Origin: JACCSI01 sp963815285
GTDB lineage: Bacteria > Acidobacteriota > Vicinamibacteria > Vicinamibacterales > UBA2999
NCBI GenBank assembly: GCA_963815285.1
Contig: CAWFGB010000004.1
Location: 1-64,000, forward strand
Reading direction: 5' to 3'
Length of the DNA: 64,000 bases
The position numbers and the translations under genes were made by a program. Shown here in pieces: positions 47,894 to 55,930 of the stretch. The notes under the pieces were generated by a model. That model worked only from the letters and a program-made list of their open reading frames with translations, did not search any database and was not told where the DNA came from. The stretch's first letter is position 1, and each line of letters starts with the position of its first letter.

Positions 47894-48979
47894 TCAGCTC
47901 GCAATCGGCTGCCCCCAAGACTTCATGTGGAGGTTTTCGAAATAGCCCCGCTGCGACGGGTACAGGTGAGACACGGCCCATGCCAACAGAACGGTGGAAC
48001 CAAGGCGCGTTATTCGCAGCGGTGGACGCGCTTTGATGCCGAGCCTTCGGCTCTCCTCTCGGTAGAACTTAAGCACTCTGGGGAACATGCGCCAATCCCC
48101 GGACTCTTTCAACATTTCTAACGTGTGCACGAGAAAAATATCCGTGAACTTGTTGTGCACTCTCTTGCGTTCCGCCCGGTCGAGCGAATATGTCGATGCC
48201 TTCTCGACGCCCATGGCCGCAACGGCCAGGCGATCGTAAAACTGAGCGCCCTTGCTTCCCACCGATCGCGTTATCGATGCCTGCTCTTGATGGTGGAAGT
48301 AACCCACGACGTTGCTCTTGTAAAACGTCTGCACGACGAGAGGAAGCCAGAAAAAGAGCAGCGTGTCTTCATACACGCAGTTCTCCGGGTAGCGAATCGC
48401 ATGGGCGGTAAGGAAGTCTCTGCGAAACACCTTTGTTACCAGCCACCCGATGCGGTGCAGGAGAAACAGGCGCGTGACCTGCTCCGCGTCGTGCGCACCT
48501 TCGGGCAACTTCAGTACGCCAGCACGCGCGCCGATCGATGGCCGAATTGGCCCACCGGCGTCGGCAAACCGCTCAATGCCGAAGTCGAGGAAGTCGTACC
48601 CGCACTGTTCGAATTGTCGAACGACGCCGAACACGGCAGGGTTAATGTTGTCGTCAGAATCCACAAACCACACGTACTTCCCTGTTGCTGCCCGTAATCC
48701 TGAATTACGCGCGCCACCGGGGCCCTTGTGCTGCTGGTGCAGGACGGTACAGCGGCAATTCAATGTTCTCCTCTGCTCAGACAGGTAGGCGAACGTACCG
48801 TCAGTTGAGCCGTCATCAACAAGAACGAATTCGATATCTGGGTCTGTAATCGTTGCCAGTGTCGTCAGGAGGCGGTTCGCCTTGGTGATCGAGTTGTGAA
48901 AAGGTACGACGATGGAAACCAACGGTGAATTCGGGCCTGAGATCGTCATCGTGGAGACGTGGGCTGCGCGAATGGACAC
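47894..48979 (-). CDS. Family 2 glycosyltransferase
   Basis: A 361-aa GT-A-fold, GT2-type enzyme that transfers a sugar from a nucleotide donor, probably at the cytoplasmic membrane face. Motifs: VSIVVPFHN near residue 21, EFVLVDDGSTDGT (DD pair), GPGGARNSGLRAATGKYVWFVDSDD with the DxD metal site, and ENCVYEDTLLFFWLP near 200, which carries the ED of the acceptor loop. No transmembrane helix. The start is a GTG at 48979 overlapping the stop of the pyruvyl transferase gene by 34 nt; a shorter form from the ATG at 48949 is possible. Translational coupling to that gene suggests one glycan pathway. Confidence 0.85.
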   Translation of the reverse strand: MSIRAAHVSTMTISGPNSPLVSIVVPFHNSITKANRLLTTLATITDPDIEFVLVDDGSTDGTFAYLSEQRRTLNCRCTVLHQQHKGPGGARNSGLRAATGKYVWFVDSDDNINPAVFGVVRQFEQCGYDFLDFGIERFADAGGPIRPSIGARAGVLKLPEGAHDAEQVTRLFLLHRIGWLVTKVFRRDFLTAHAIRYPENCVYEDTLLFFWLPLVVQTFYKSNVVGYFHHQEQASITRSVGSKGAQFYDRLAVAAMGVEKASTYSLDRAERKRVHNKFTDIFLVHTLEMLKESGDWRMFPRVLKFYREESRRLGIKARPPLRITRLGSTVLLAWAVSHLYPSQRGYFENLHMKSWGQPIAS

Positions 48980-50061
48980 GCGGCCAGGAGCTTGTCAAGA
49001 TCGAGGTCGATCGGAGTCGCAACCGCCCGGTCGACAAGGGACGTCGCCCGAACTCCCTTCACCACGCGACATGGACCTGGAGTTGGCGCGTGAATCGACG
49101 CGTAGAAATCGCGGAATTTGAACCCGCCCCCAATGACCAGGTCTGAGAACTCGACCCACACCACGGGAATCCCGAATGTCAGGGCGATGATGAGCCCGTG
49201 CAGTGAGCTCGAGGCGATGCTCCTGCATCTCCTGATGTCCTGCACACACGCATGCACATCGCCCTCGACGTCAATCAGGTGGGCCCCATCGTCGACGAGG
49301 CTTCGCACCATGTCATTCTGCGCGTCCGCATAATGCGGAATGATGCCGAGGTCGTGCTCGGCCTGAATCTGCGTCGCAAAAAACTTCGGGTACAGCAAAG
49401 CCGGATCGCCGTACACGGCTGGGCAGTCGAGACCAAGACCGATGAATCGATCACGCGACAAGGGACCTCGAACCGCGCAAATGCCGACCGGTGGCGTGCG
49501 AAACGCTGCCGTCTCCGAGATAAATCCCGATCCCCAAACGACCAGATTCGCGATGTTGATCTTGCCCAGCACGCTGCCGATCACTGCATAGACCGGTCCT
49601 CTGTAGCTGGCGGGAACATCCTGACTGTGAATCGGGTCGCGCCCTGAAATCGCCGCAACTAAGGGGCGGTTGAGCGCGTCGCCGAAGTTTGGACGCTTGC
49701 GCCACCAATACACGACTGGAGGGCTACTCTGGAGGCCTATTCGGATGCCGAGCGTACGACGGAACGCGGTCGCCTTTCTGACGAACCGCCGCGCGGACTT
49801 CACTATCGACAGGATCTCGGCGCCGCTCGTGGCGGCGCCACCTCCGACGTCGACGGTCCAGCGATCGGGCCGTGCGCTGAGACTATTCACAAAATTCTGG
49901 AATATTGCATCCTTTGGTGCGAGTTGGCCGTTCACCCACTGCAGACTGCGGGTCTCCGGTGTCCTACGAACAACCAATGACGGGGGCACTCTCGAACCCC
50001 GAACTCGCGTAAGTGTAACTGACTTCGCCGACAACGGGTTGCCCCTGCCGGTAGACATCAT
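48946..50061 (-). CDS. Polysaccharide pyruvyl transferase family protein
   Basis: A 371-aa member of the family that adds pyruvate ketals to surface-polysaccharide sugars, using phosphoenolpyruvate. Characteristic parts: VVYWWRKRPNFGDALNRPL (GT-B-like start with the NFGD block), VIGSVLGKINIANLVVWGSGFI, CAVRGPLSRDR, YGDPALLYPKFF and RSIASSSLHGLIIALTFGIPVVWVEF. I start at the ATG at 50061; the longer frame upstream is not protein-like. The upstream gene is divergent (50213, plus). The gene product and the overlapping glycosyltransferase probably modify the same polymer. Confidence 0.78.
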   Translation of the reverse strand: MMSTGRGNPLSAKSVTLTRVRGSRVPPSLVVRRTPETRSLQWVNGQLAPKDAIFQNFVNSLSARPDRWTVDVGGGAATSGAEILSIVKSARRFVRKATAFRRTLGIRIGLQSSPPVVYWWRKRPNFGDALNRPLVAAISGRDPIHSQDVPASYRGPVYAVIGSVLGKINIANLVVWGSGFISETAAFRTPPVGICAVRGPLSRDRFIGLGLDCPAVYGDPALLYPKFFATQIQAEHDLGIIPHYADAQNDMVRSLVDDGAHLIDVEGDVHACVQDIRRCRSIASSSLHGLIIALTFGIPVVWVEFSDLVIGGGFKFRDFYASIHAPTPGPCRVVKGVRATSLVDRAVATPIDLDLDKLLAACPFAQPTSPR

Positions 50062-50212
50062 CAATCGCGACCGAAAGTCTGCAATTGAAGGGCAATCGGA
50101 AAGTCGAGTCGCATGCCGTGCGCGCGAAGCGCGCGGCCGCCGCGCTCCGCTAGCGACGCGTTCACCCGGGCATCGTTGTTGCATCCCGACGACCCCTTCG
50201 GGGGGAAACGCG

Positions 50213-51184
50213 ATGGGATTCGCACGCTCGTCGTCGCACACTCGCCTCACCTTTTTTCTTCTCTGTTCCACCATCGCGCTAAACGCCACGTTGAGCGCCG
50301 CCAGAACTCCGGCACGCTTCACCGAAAAGCTCGTCGCCAACGGTCTCGCGAGCCCCACCGCAATGCAGTTTGCGCCCGACGGACGACTCTTTGTTGCTGA
50401 GCAGGGCGGCCGCTTGCGGGTAATCGAGAACGGCACGTTGCTGCCAACGCCGTTTCTCACCGTCACGGTAAATGCCAGCGGCGAGCGCGGACTCCTCGGA
50501 GTAGCCTTTGACCCTAACTTCGCTGCCAATCAATTCCTCTACGTTTATTACACAGCGACGACGCCAACGCTACATAACCGGATCAGTCGGTTCACCGCCA
50601 ATGGCAACACAGCCGTGGCCGGTAGCGAGGTGGCCGTTCTTGAGCTCGACAACCTGAGTAGCGCAACCAATCACAGCGGGGGCGCCATTGCCTTTGCGCC
50701 CGACGGCAAGCTCTACGCGGCGGTTGGCGACAATGCCAATGGCGCCAACGCACAGTCGCAGAACACGCTGCACGGCAAGATGCTACGCATCAACAAGGAC
50801 GGCACCATTCCAGCGGACAATCCGTTTCTCAGCTCCGCATCGGGAAAGAACCGGGCGATTTGGGGCGATGGGCCTGCGCAACCCGTTTACGTTTGCCGCT
50901 CACCGCGACGGGCGGATCTTCATCAACGACGTCGGCCAAACGCGTGGGAAGAGATCAACGACGGGGTACGGCTTTGGGTGAATGGCCAGCTGATCATCAA
51001 CAACTGGACCGAGCACGCAGAGGTCGAGAACAGCGGCACCATCGCGTTGACCGCCGGGCAGCGCTACGACATCAGGATGGACTTCTACGATCTCCGTGGA
51101 CTGGCAACTGCGAAGTTGCTCTGGAGCAGCCGGCCAACGGTGAAGGCAGTCGTCCCGACGGCACGTCTGTTCCCGGTGCCGTAA
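50213..51184 (+). CDS. PQQ-type sugar dehydrogenase fragment fused to PA14 end
   Basis: A 323-aa secreted protein (signal peptide HTRLTFFLLCSTIAL at the start). Residues ~35-220 match the soluble glucose/aldose dehydrogenase (GSDH) propeller: LASPTAMQFAPDGRLFVAEQGGRLRVI, ERGLLGVAFDPNFAANQFLYVYYT, SRFTANG, ATNHSGGAIAFAPDGKLYAAVGDN and HGKMLRINKDGTIP. Two opposite frameshifts (near 50862 and 50940) scramble about 25 residues of the NPFTFAAHRDGRIFINDVGQ block while keeping the stop-free frame, which then joins WEEINDG directly to the end of a PA14 domain (VRLWVNGQLIINNWTEHA, TAKLLWSSRPT). So much of the dehydrogenase and the front of PA14 are missing. The product is probably inactive. Confidence 0.7.
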   Translation: MGFARSSSHTRLTFFLLCSTIALNATLSAARTPARFTEKLVANGLASPTAMQFAPDGRLFVAEQGGRLRVIENGTLLPTPFLTVTVNASGERGLLGVAFDPNFAANQFLYVYYTATTPTLHNRISRFTANGNTAVAGSEVAVLELDNLSSATNHSGGAIAFAPDGKLYAAVGDNANGANAQSQNTLHGKMLRINKDGTIPADNPFLSSASGKNRAIWGDGPAQPVYVCRSPRRADLHQRRRPNAWEEINDGVRLWVNGQLIINNWTEHAEVENSGTIALTAGQRYDIRMDFYDLRGLATAKLLWSSRPTVKAVVPTARLFPVP

Positions 51185-51342
51185 GCTTGGACAACCAACG
51201 GGAAAGGATCGTCTCGCGTCATTGCTGAGACGGTTCTGCAGCTATGCGGCGGCGGGCGGGGCACCACAGGCTGATGAGTACGAATCGGCCCCCTGAGCGA
51301 CGGCGCCATCGGGCACAGCTAATCCGCGCCGTGTGCGGGGGG

Positions 51343-51403
51343 CTCGGGTCTGAGAAGGAGCGTTATGCTAACCGCGGGACGGCCCTAATCCTTCCTATCG
51401 TCC
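51343..51403 (+). repeat. Leader cassette R3
   Basis: A partial third copy of the R1/R2 cassette, plus strand: GAAGGAGCGTTATGCTAACC, then ACGGCCCTAATCC and TTCCTATCGTCC. It contains a 7-codon ORF (51365-51388) ending at the same TAA as in R1, with AAGGAG correctly spaced, but the adjacent ATG of R1 has become ATC. About 220 bp upstream of the asparagine-synthase-like gene. The rest of the 51185-51625 gap is empty. Confidence 0.55.
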
Positions 51404-51625
51404 CAAGCGCGCGGCGCAAATGTCGGAAGGTGATTCGAACCTGGCGTTGGTTCTTGTCGAGTTGAATGTTACGGGACAGAATCAGGACGCTGCCGGTACC
51501 GCCCGCCGCGAGTGATTTTGAGGAGGACCAGCGCTTCGCGGCTAGTCGTCTTCGTTGAGGACCTGAAACTGAAGATGGGAACAGTGCCATCAGTCGTGCA
51601 TGCTCGACGCGAACAGGAGACGTAA

Positions 51626-53302
51626 ATGTTCACGTTCGTATACGTCGAACGCAAGGAATTACCCCGCCTCGCGTGGTGTGCACGCGTGCCAAAAGGAGGC
51701 GGGGCAGTCGTTGTCGAGCACGGCGCGGGCGTTGAATGTCGTCCGCAATTCTTTGTTGAAGGAGCGTGGAACGGTACGTTTGGAAGCGGTAATTTCGGCG
51801 ACACAGAAATCCTGCTTGGTTCCGGCGGCCGTGTGGTTGGACCTTACCTGTGGTTTGTCCCAACTACTCACACGATGGAGCGGTTACAAAGCGTTATTGT
51901 TGGCGACTTCTTGTTCCTTTCAAATTCGTTTACATACCTGCTGACTGCGACAAGCGACGCTCCAGACCTGCAATACCGCTACTACGAGCGTGACTTCCTG
52001 ACTTTCCTCCGCGGTTACAGAAAAGCCCAACAGACAGTACCCACTCAGCGAGGGCGAACGGTTCGTCTCCACTACCACCGAAACATCGTCATCGATGACG
52101 ATCTGAAGATTGAGAACACCTCGCCGCCGGAACCGCAGCCGTTCCGCACGTTCGACGAATACCTCATGTGCTTGCATGCGATACTCGGCCAAGTCGTAGC
52201 CAACGCAAGCGATCGTGCCCGCCATCTGCGCTACGAATTGTTATCCTCAATTTCGACAGGATACGACTCACCCGCTTGCACGGTGATCGCCCGCGATGTC
52301 GGCTGCCGGCGAGCAGTGACCTTCCGCGACGCACGACCCGACCGCAACAGCTCACTGGTGACAACATTGGAGGATGGTGGTTCACAGATAGGCAACCTAC
52401 TTGGTATCGAGGTGATCGAGTTCGCGCGAGACGAGTATCAAAAAATAGACGATCTGCCTGAAGCCGAATTCATTGCCGCCGGAAACGGTGGAGACGACGT
52501 GATTTTCGCCGCGATGGGATCGGAGCTGCGACAAAAAGTTTTTGTGACCGGGTTTCTCGGCGACACGCTATGGGGAACGAGCGGGCATGATCCGGAATGT
52601 AGTAAGAGCTATCAGTACGCATTCCCCGCAGGTGGCAGCTTCTCTGAGTTCAGACTACGTGTGGGCTTCATCCACGCGCCGATTCCACTCCTCACGTTCA
52701 CATTGCATCAACACGTGCTCGCGATTACACATTCCGACGAGATGGCCCAATGGCGTGTGGGCGGCGACTATGATCGGCCTATCCCGCGCCGCCTGATCGA
52801 GACGCAAGGAATACCGCGCAGCCTATACGCTCAGGAAAAGAAGGCCGTCAGCCAACCGTTTTGGCTCGCTCCGGACGTTCGCAGGATGCTCACGCAGCGA
52901 TCTCTGCTCGATTTGGAGGACTTCGCTCGAGTTGCCGATAGCAAGGGGCCGGGCGGTATCACGGGACTGCGATACTTCGGCGCTCGTCAGTTCCTGCGAT
53001 TTCGGAATTGGCTACGTCGTCGCGCACCGAATGTCGGGCGTCGCGTTGCCAAGGCAACCGGATTGCGGATGGTCGATTTGCGGCGTCGCACGCTGTCGAT
53101 GCGATTGAATGCATCGCCTACGAATTCGCTAAAGTTTCACTGGGCGGTGGCTCGAACAACGGATCGCTATCGAGCCTCTCGACTGGAACATGAGCTTCCG
53201 CTTCAGCCGGATGTCCCGCGGCGAGTAGCGGCGGCGCACGGGCGGGGCGGGCGACGGGCAGGTCCGTCGGGAGACCGAGATGCCGGAGGATTCGCCCGAT
53301 GA
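51626..53302 (+). CDS. Asparagine-synthase-like (ATP-pyrophosphatase fold) protein
   Basis: A 558-aa protein resembling asparagine-synthase-related enzymes: an N-terminal region standing where the glutaminase domain would be (no N-terminal Cys nucleophile), then a PP-loop-like ISTGYDSPACTVIAR near residue 212 and AGNGGDDVIFAAMG, with ITHSDEMAQWRVGGDYDRPIPRRLI later. The PP-loop deviates (STGYDS for SGGxDS). Such proteins amidate or adenylate acceptors in natural-product or glycan loci. The last ~50 residues read through the complement of an IS91 transposase remnant, so the native C-terminus is probably replaced. Function unknown. Confidence 0.65.
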   Translation: MFTFVYVERKELPRLAWCARVPKGGGAVVVEHGAGVECRPQFFVEGAWNGTFGSGNFGDTEILLGSGGRVVGPYLWFVPTTHTMERLQSVIVGDFLFLSNSFTYLLTATSDAPDLQYRYYERDFLTFLRGYRKAQQTVPTQRGRTVRLHYHRNIVIDDDLKIENTSPPEPQPFRTFDEYLMCLHAILGQVVANASDRARHLRYELLSSISTGYDSPACTVIARDVGCRRAVTFRDARPDRNSSLVTTLEDGGSQIGNLLGIEVIEFARDEYQKIDDLPEAEFIAAGNGGDDVIFAAMGSELRQKVFVTGFLGDTLWGTSGHDPECSKSYQYAFPAGGSFSEFRLRVGFIHAPIPLLTFTLHQHVLAITHSDEMAQWRVGGDYDRPIPRRLIETQGIPRSLYAQEKKAVSQPFWLAPDVRRMLTQRSLLDLEDFARVADSKGPGGITGLRYFGARQFLRFRNWLRRRAPNVGRRVAKATGLRMVDLRRRTLSMRLNASPTNSLKFHWAVARTTDRYRASRLEHELPLQPDVPRRVAAAHGRGGRRAGPSGDRDAGGFAR

Positions 53303-53549
53303 CCGCCGCCTCTTCGATGAGCGCGTTGAGACGCAGGCGGCCGCCACACCGCGGACACTCCAGCACATCGAACTCGAAGGTGCGCCGCATCAGTTCCGCC
53401 CATCGCTGGCCACGCACCCGGCGCCGCGCGGTGTCCGGCGCAGCTCCACGACGACGCCTTCGATGGACCCGGTTGGGCTCTGCGCGCGCGCCGGGGCCGT
53501 CGTCCCGAGCGCGAGGGAGGGCGGTCACGCACAAGGCGACGTGACACAT
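53118..53549 (-). mobile_element. IS91-family transposase C-terminal remnant
   Basis: A 143-aa minus-strand frame whose core (RTFEFDVLECPRCGGRLRLNALIEEAAVIGRILRHLGLPT) matches the C-terminal end of IS91-type Y2 transposases, including the CPRCGG zinc-ribbon-like turn. The catalytic part is missing, and no terminal ends are recognised. It overlaps the 3' end of the asparagine-synthase-like gene. Confidence 0.65.
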
Positions 53550-53560
53550 GCCCGCCCTTC

Positions 53561-55732
53561 CTATCGGCTAGGGACGGCCCCGCGGGCGCTCGCCGTGCCT
53601 GCTCCCAACGCCGCGATCACTCGCTTCATTTCACTCGTCCACATCGCGGCATCCCGATTCTCCACCGCCTCCTGCAGGGCCGGAAAGGGCCACGGCGCGT
53701 AACCCGTCGTCAGGCCCGGTGCGATGAGCATGTGGCGGAACCACGGACGATTGGGCAGGCCCTTCGCGTCCAGAAACGCGCGTTCGACCTGCATCAGCGC
53801 ATCGTTGACACGACGCATGGCCGCGGCATCCCCACTCGAGAGCGCGGCATCGGTCGCACGATCGACGGACTCCCCCGCCGCGCTGAATTCCTGCAGCGCC
53901 GAGAGCACCTGCGTGAAGTCTCCCGCGATGGCCGGCTTGCCGTCAGCCCCGGCCGGTGTGCGCGCGCGGCGGACGACGTCGCGACGCAGGTTGTCGAGAT
54001 CGACCTGCAGATCGCGCGCGTAGGTGGAAAAGCGCAGCGGCAGCACGTCCGCACCGGCCAGACGCATCGCCATCAGGCCCCACAATCGCGCCGCCGCCGC
54101 GTGATAGAGAAATCCTGGATCGCCGTACATCTCCATCCACCGGAAGTTGTCGTAGACAGAATGATAGACGCCGTAGCTGCCCGAGAAGCTGAAGTCCACC
54201 GACGGGATGCCGAGGTGATCGATGAAGGCGGTGTAGTCCGAGCCTGAGCCGAGCGGGGCCAGACGAGGGAAGAACGTGGCGTCCTGCTTGGCGTTGAAGT
54301 CGATCGGCGTCTGCTGGGCCCAGGTAGTGCGTTGCCGCGATTCCCAACTGGCGCCCACCGAGCCGCCGGCCTTCGGATCCGGCACGTCGCGAGCGGCCCC
54401 CATCGCCAGCGCCAGCAGCGACGGTGTGCCGCTCAGGCCAAGATCCGGCCCGGTCGCTGCGCTATCGCAGTTGAGATAGGCAACAGCGTTTCTCTGCAAC
54501 TCCGCGGCGTGCTCCTCCGCCCACTCGGTGGAGCCGACGAGGCCGTACTCCTCGGCGTCCCAACTGGCCAGCAGAATCGTGCGCTTCGGCCGCCAGCCGG
54601 TCTTCATCGCCTCGGCCAACCCGCGCGCGAGCTCGATCTGGGCGGCGGTCCCCGAATTGGGATCGACCGCCCCGTGGTTCCACGCGTCGCGGTGGTTGCC
54701 CGCAATCACCAGCTTCTCGGGCTCGACGCTGCCGCGAATGCGCCCGATGACGTTGTAGATAGGCTTGAGACCCTCGTCCATCTGCACGTCCATCGCCACC
54801 CGCGCCAGCCCCGGGCCGATGTGATACGCGAACGGCAAGCCACCCTGCCACTCATCCGGCACACGCGGCCCGCCGAGACGACGAAGGATCTTCTCGGCTT
54901 CGTCGTAGGCAATGGGCAGCGACGGAATCTTCGGGACGTTGGCCATGGCGTCGCGCGGGAGCCGCTTGGCGCCCGAGGTCGATGGCCAGCCCGGCGTGGA
55001 CGGATCGCCCGGCACATGAGAGAGGAACAACACTGAGCCGCGCTGAATCGCGCTCCCGGGGCGCATCGGCCCGTCGGGATACAAATCGCCCCGCATGTAA
55101 CCGTCGTCTGCCGGATCGGAGTAGATAAGGACGCCAAGCGCGCCGCGGTCCTGCGCTTCTTTGACCTTGAGCCCGCGAAACACCGCGCCGTAACGCGCGA
55201 GCGCGATCTTGCCGTCAACCGAGATACCCATGCCGGCCAGCCGCGTGTAGTCCGCAGGCGTGCCGTAGTTCACGTAGACGACCTGTCCCTCGGCCGTGCC
55301 CGATGCGCCATAGCCGTGAAAGGCGGGAAACATCCCGTCCATCGTGGAATCCTTGTCAACTTCAAAGGGCTCCTCACGGAGCGACAACTCCTCCTCGACA
55401 GGCGAAGTGAGCTTCAACGACACATGCTTCGGATGATTGAGGAAGACGTCGTAGCGGACTATTTCGGTCTCGAGGCCGAATTCCTTGAAGCGGGCCAGCA
55501 CGTAGTCGGCGACCTTCTTCTCCGCGGGCGTGCCGGCGACGTGCGGCTCCTCGGTGAGCGCGGCCAGCCAGCGCCGTGCAGATGCGGGCGTGACGGCATC
55601 CATCAACACCTTCTCCGCCGCGGCCTGCTCGTTTCGGGACGACGCGTTGAATCCTGTCAGGCTCGCCTCCGCTGGTGCCTGGGCACTGACAAGACGAGGG
55701 AGGAGGAGGAGGGCGAGCAGAAGGTAGCGCAT
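53561..55732 (-). CDS. M28 glutamate-carboxypeptidase-II-like metallopeptidase
   Basis: A 723-aa secreted protein (signal peptide MRYLLLALLLLPRLVSA, from the ATG at 55732) of the M28/PSMA-like class: protease-associated insert (PAFHGYGASGTAEGQVVYVNYG...), then the zinc-peptidase core VIAGNHRDAWNHGAVDPNSGTA (two ligands in His and Asp), WDAEEYGLVGSTEW (catalytic Glu and ligand), AYLNCDSAATG, and YGVYHSVYDNF (His ligand). The C-terminal helical dimerisation domain is complete. Likely a periplasmic or extracellular dipeptidase/carboxypeptidase. Decamer array 12 begins 15 bp upstream of its start. Confidence 0.9.
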   Translation of the reverse strand: MRYLLLALLLLPRLVSAQAPAEASLTGFNASSRNEQAAAEKVLMDAVTPASARRWLAALTEEPHVAGTPAEKKVADYVLARFKEFGLETEIVRYDVFLNHPKHVSLKLTSPVEEELSLREEPFEVDKDSTMDGMFPAFHGYGASGTAEGQVVYVNYGTPADYTRLAGMGISVDGKIALARYGAVFRGLKVKEAQDRGALGVLIYSDPADDGYMRGDLYPDGPMRPGSAIQRGSVLFLSHVPGDPSTPGWPSTSGAKRLPRDAMANVPKIPSLPIAYDEAEKILRRLGGPRVPDEWQGGLPFAYHIGPGLARVAMDVQMDEGLKPIYNVIGRIRGSVEPEKLVIAGNHRDAWNHGAVDPNSGTAAQIELARGLAEAMKTGWRPKRTILLASWDAEEYGLVGSTEWAEEHAAELQRNAVAYLNCDSAATGPDLGLSGTPSLLALAMGAARDVPDPKAGGSVGASWESRQRTTWAQQTPIDFNAKQDATFFPRLAPLGSGSDYTAFIDHLGIPSVDFSFSGSYGVYHSVYDNFRWMEMYGDPGFLYHAAAARLWGLMAMRLAGADVLPLRFSTYARDLQVDLDNLRRDVVRRARTPAGADGKPAIAGDFTQVLSALQEFSAAGESVDRATDAALSSGDAAAMRRVNDALMQVERAFLDAKGLPNRPWFRHMLIAPGLTTGYAPWPFPALQEAVENRDAAMWTSEMKRVIAALGAGTASARGAVPSR

Positions 55733-55746
55733 CGCGGCATTGTAGC

Positions 55747-55871
55747 GGGTGCGCACGGGTGCGGCTGGGTGCGGCCGGGTGCGGCCAGGTGCGGCCAGGT
55801 GCGGCTGGGGTGCGGCTGGGTGCGGCCGGGTGCGGCTGGGTGCGGCCGGGTGCGGCTGGGTGCGGCTGGGG
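55747..55871 (+). repeat. Decamer array 12
   Basis: The most regular array, about 12 units (GGTGCGGCTG and GGTGCGGCCG alternate). It fills the divergent gap between the M28 gene (minus) and the APH-domain gene (plus). No palindromic element is next to it. Confidence 0.85.
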
Positions 55872-55930
55872 CGAACAGATGAAGTCGGTCCGATAACGTG
55901 CGCACCGTTTCAGGAGAAAATCGGGAGAGG

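Noticed and set aside
51431..51440. tRNA T-loop-like GGTTCGAATC (minus strand)
   Set aside because: The flanking bases do not form a T stem or acceptor stem, and no anticodon arm is present.
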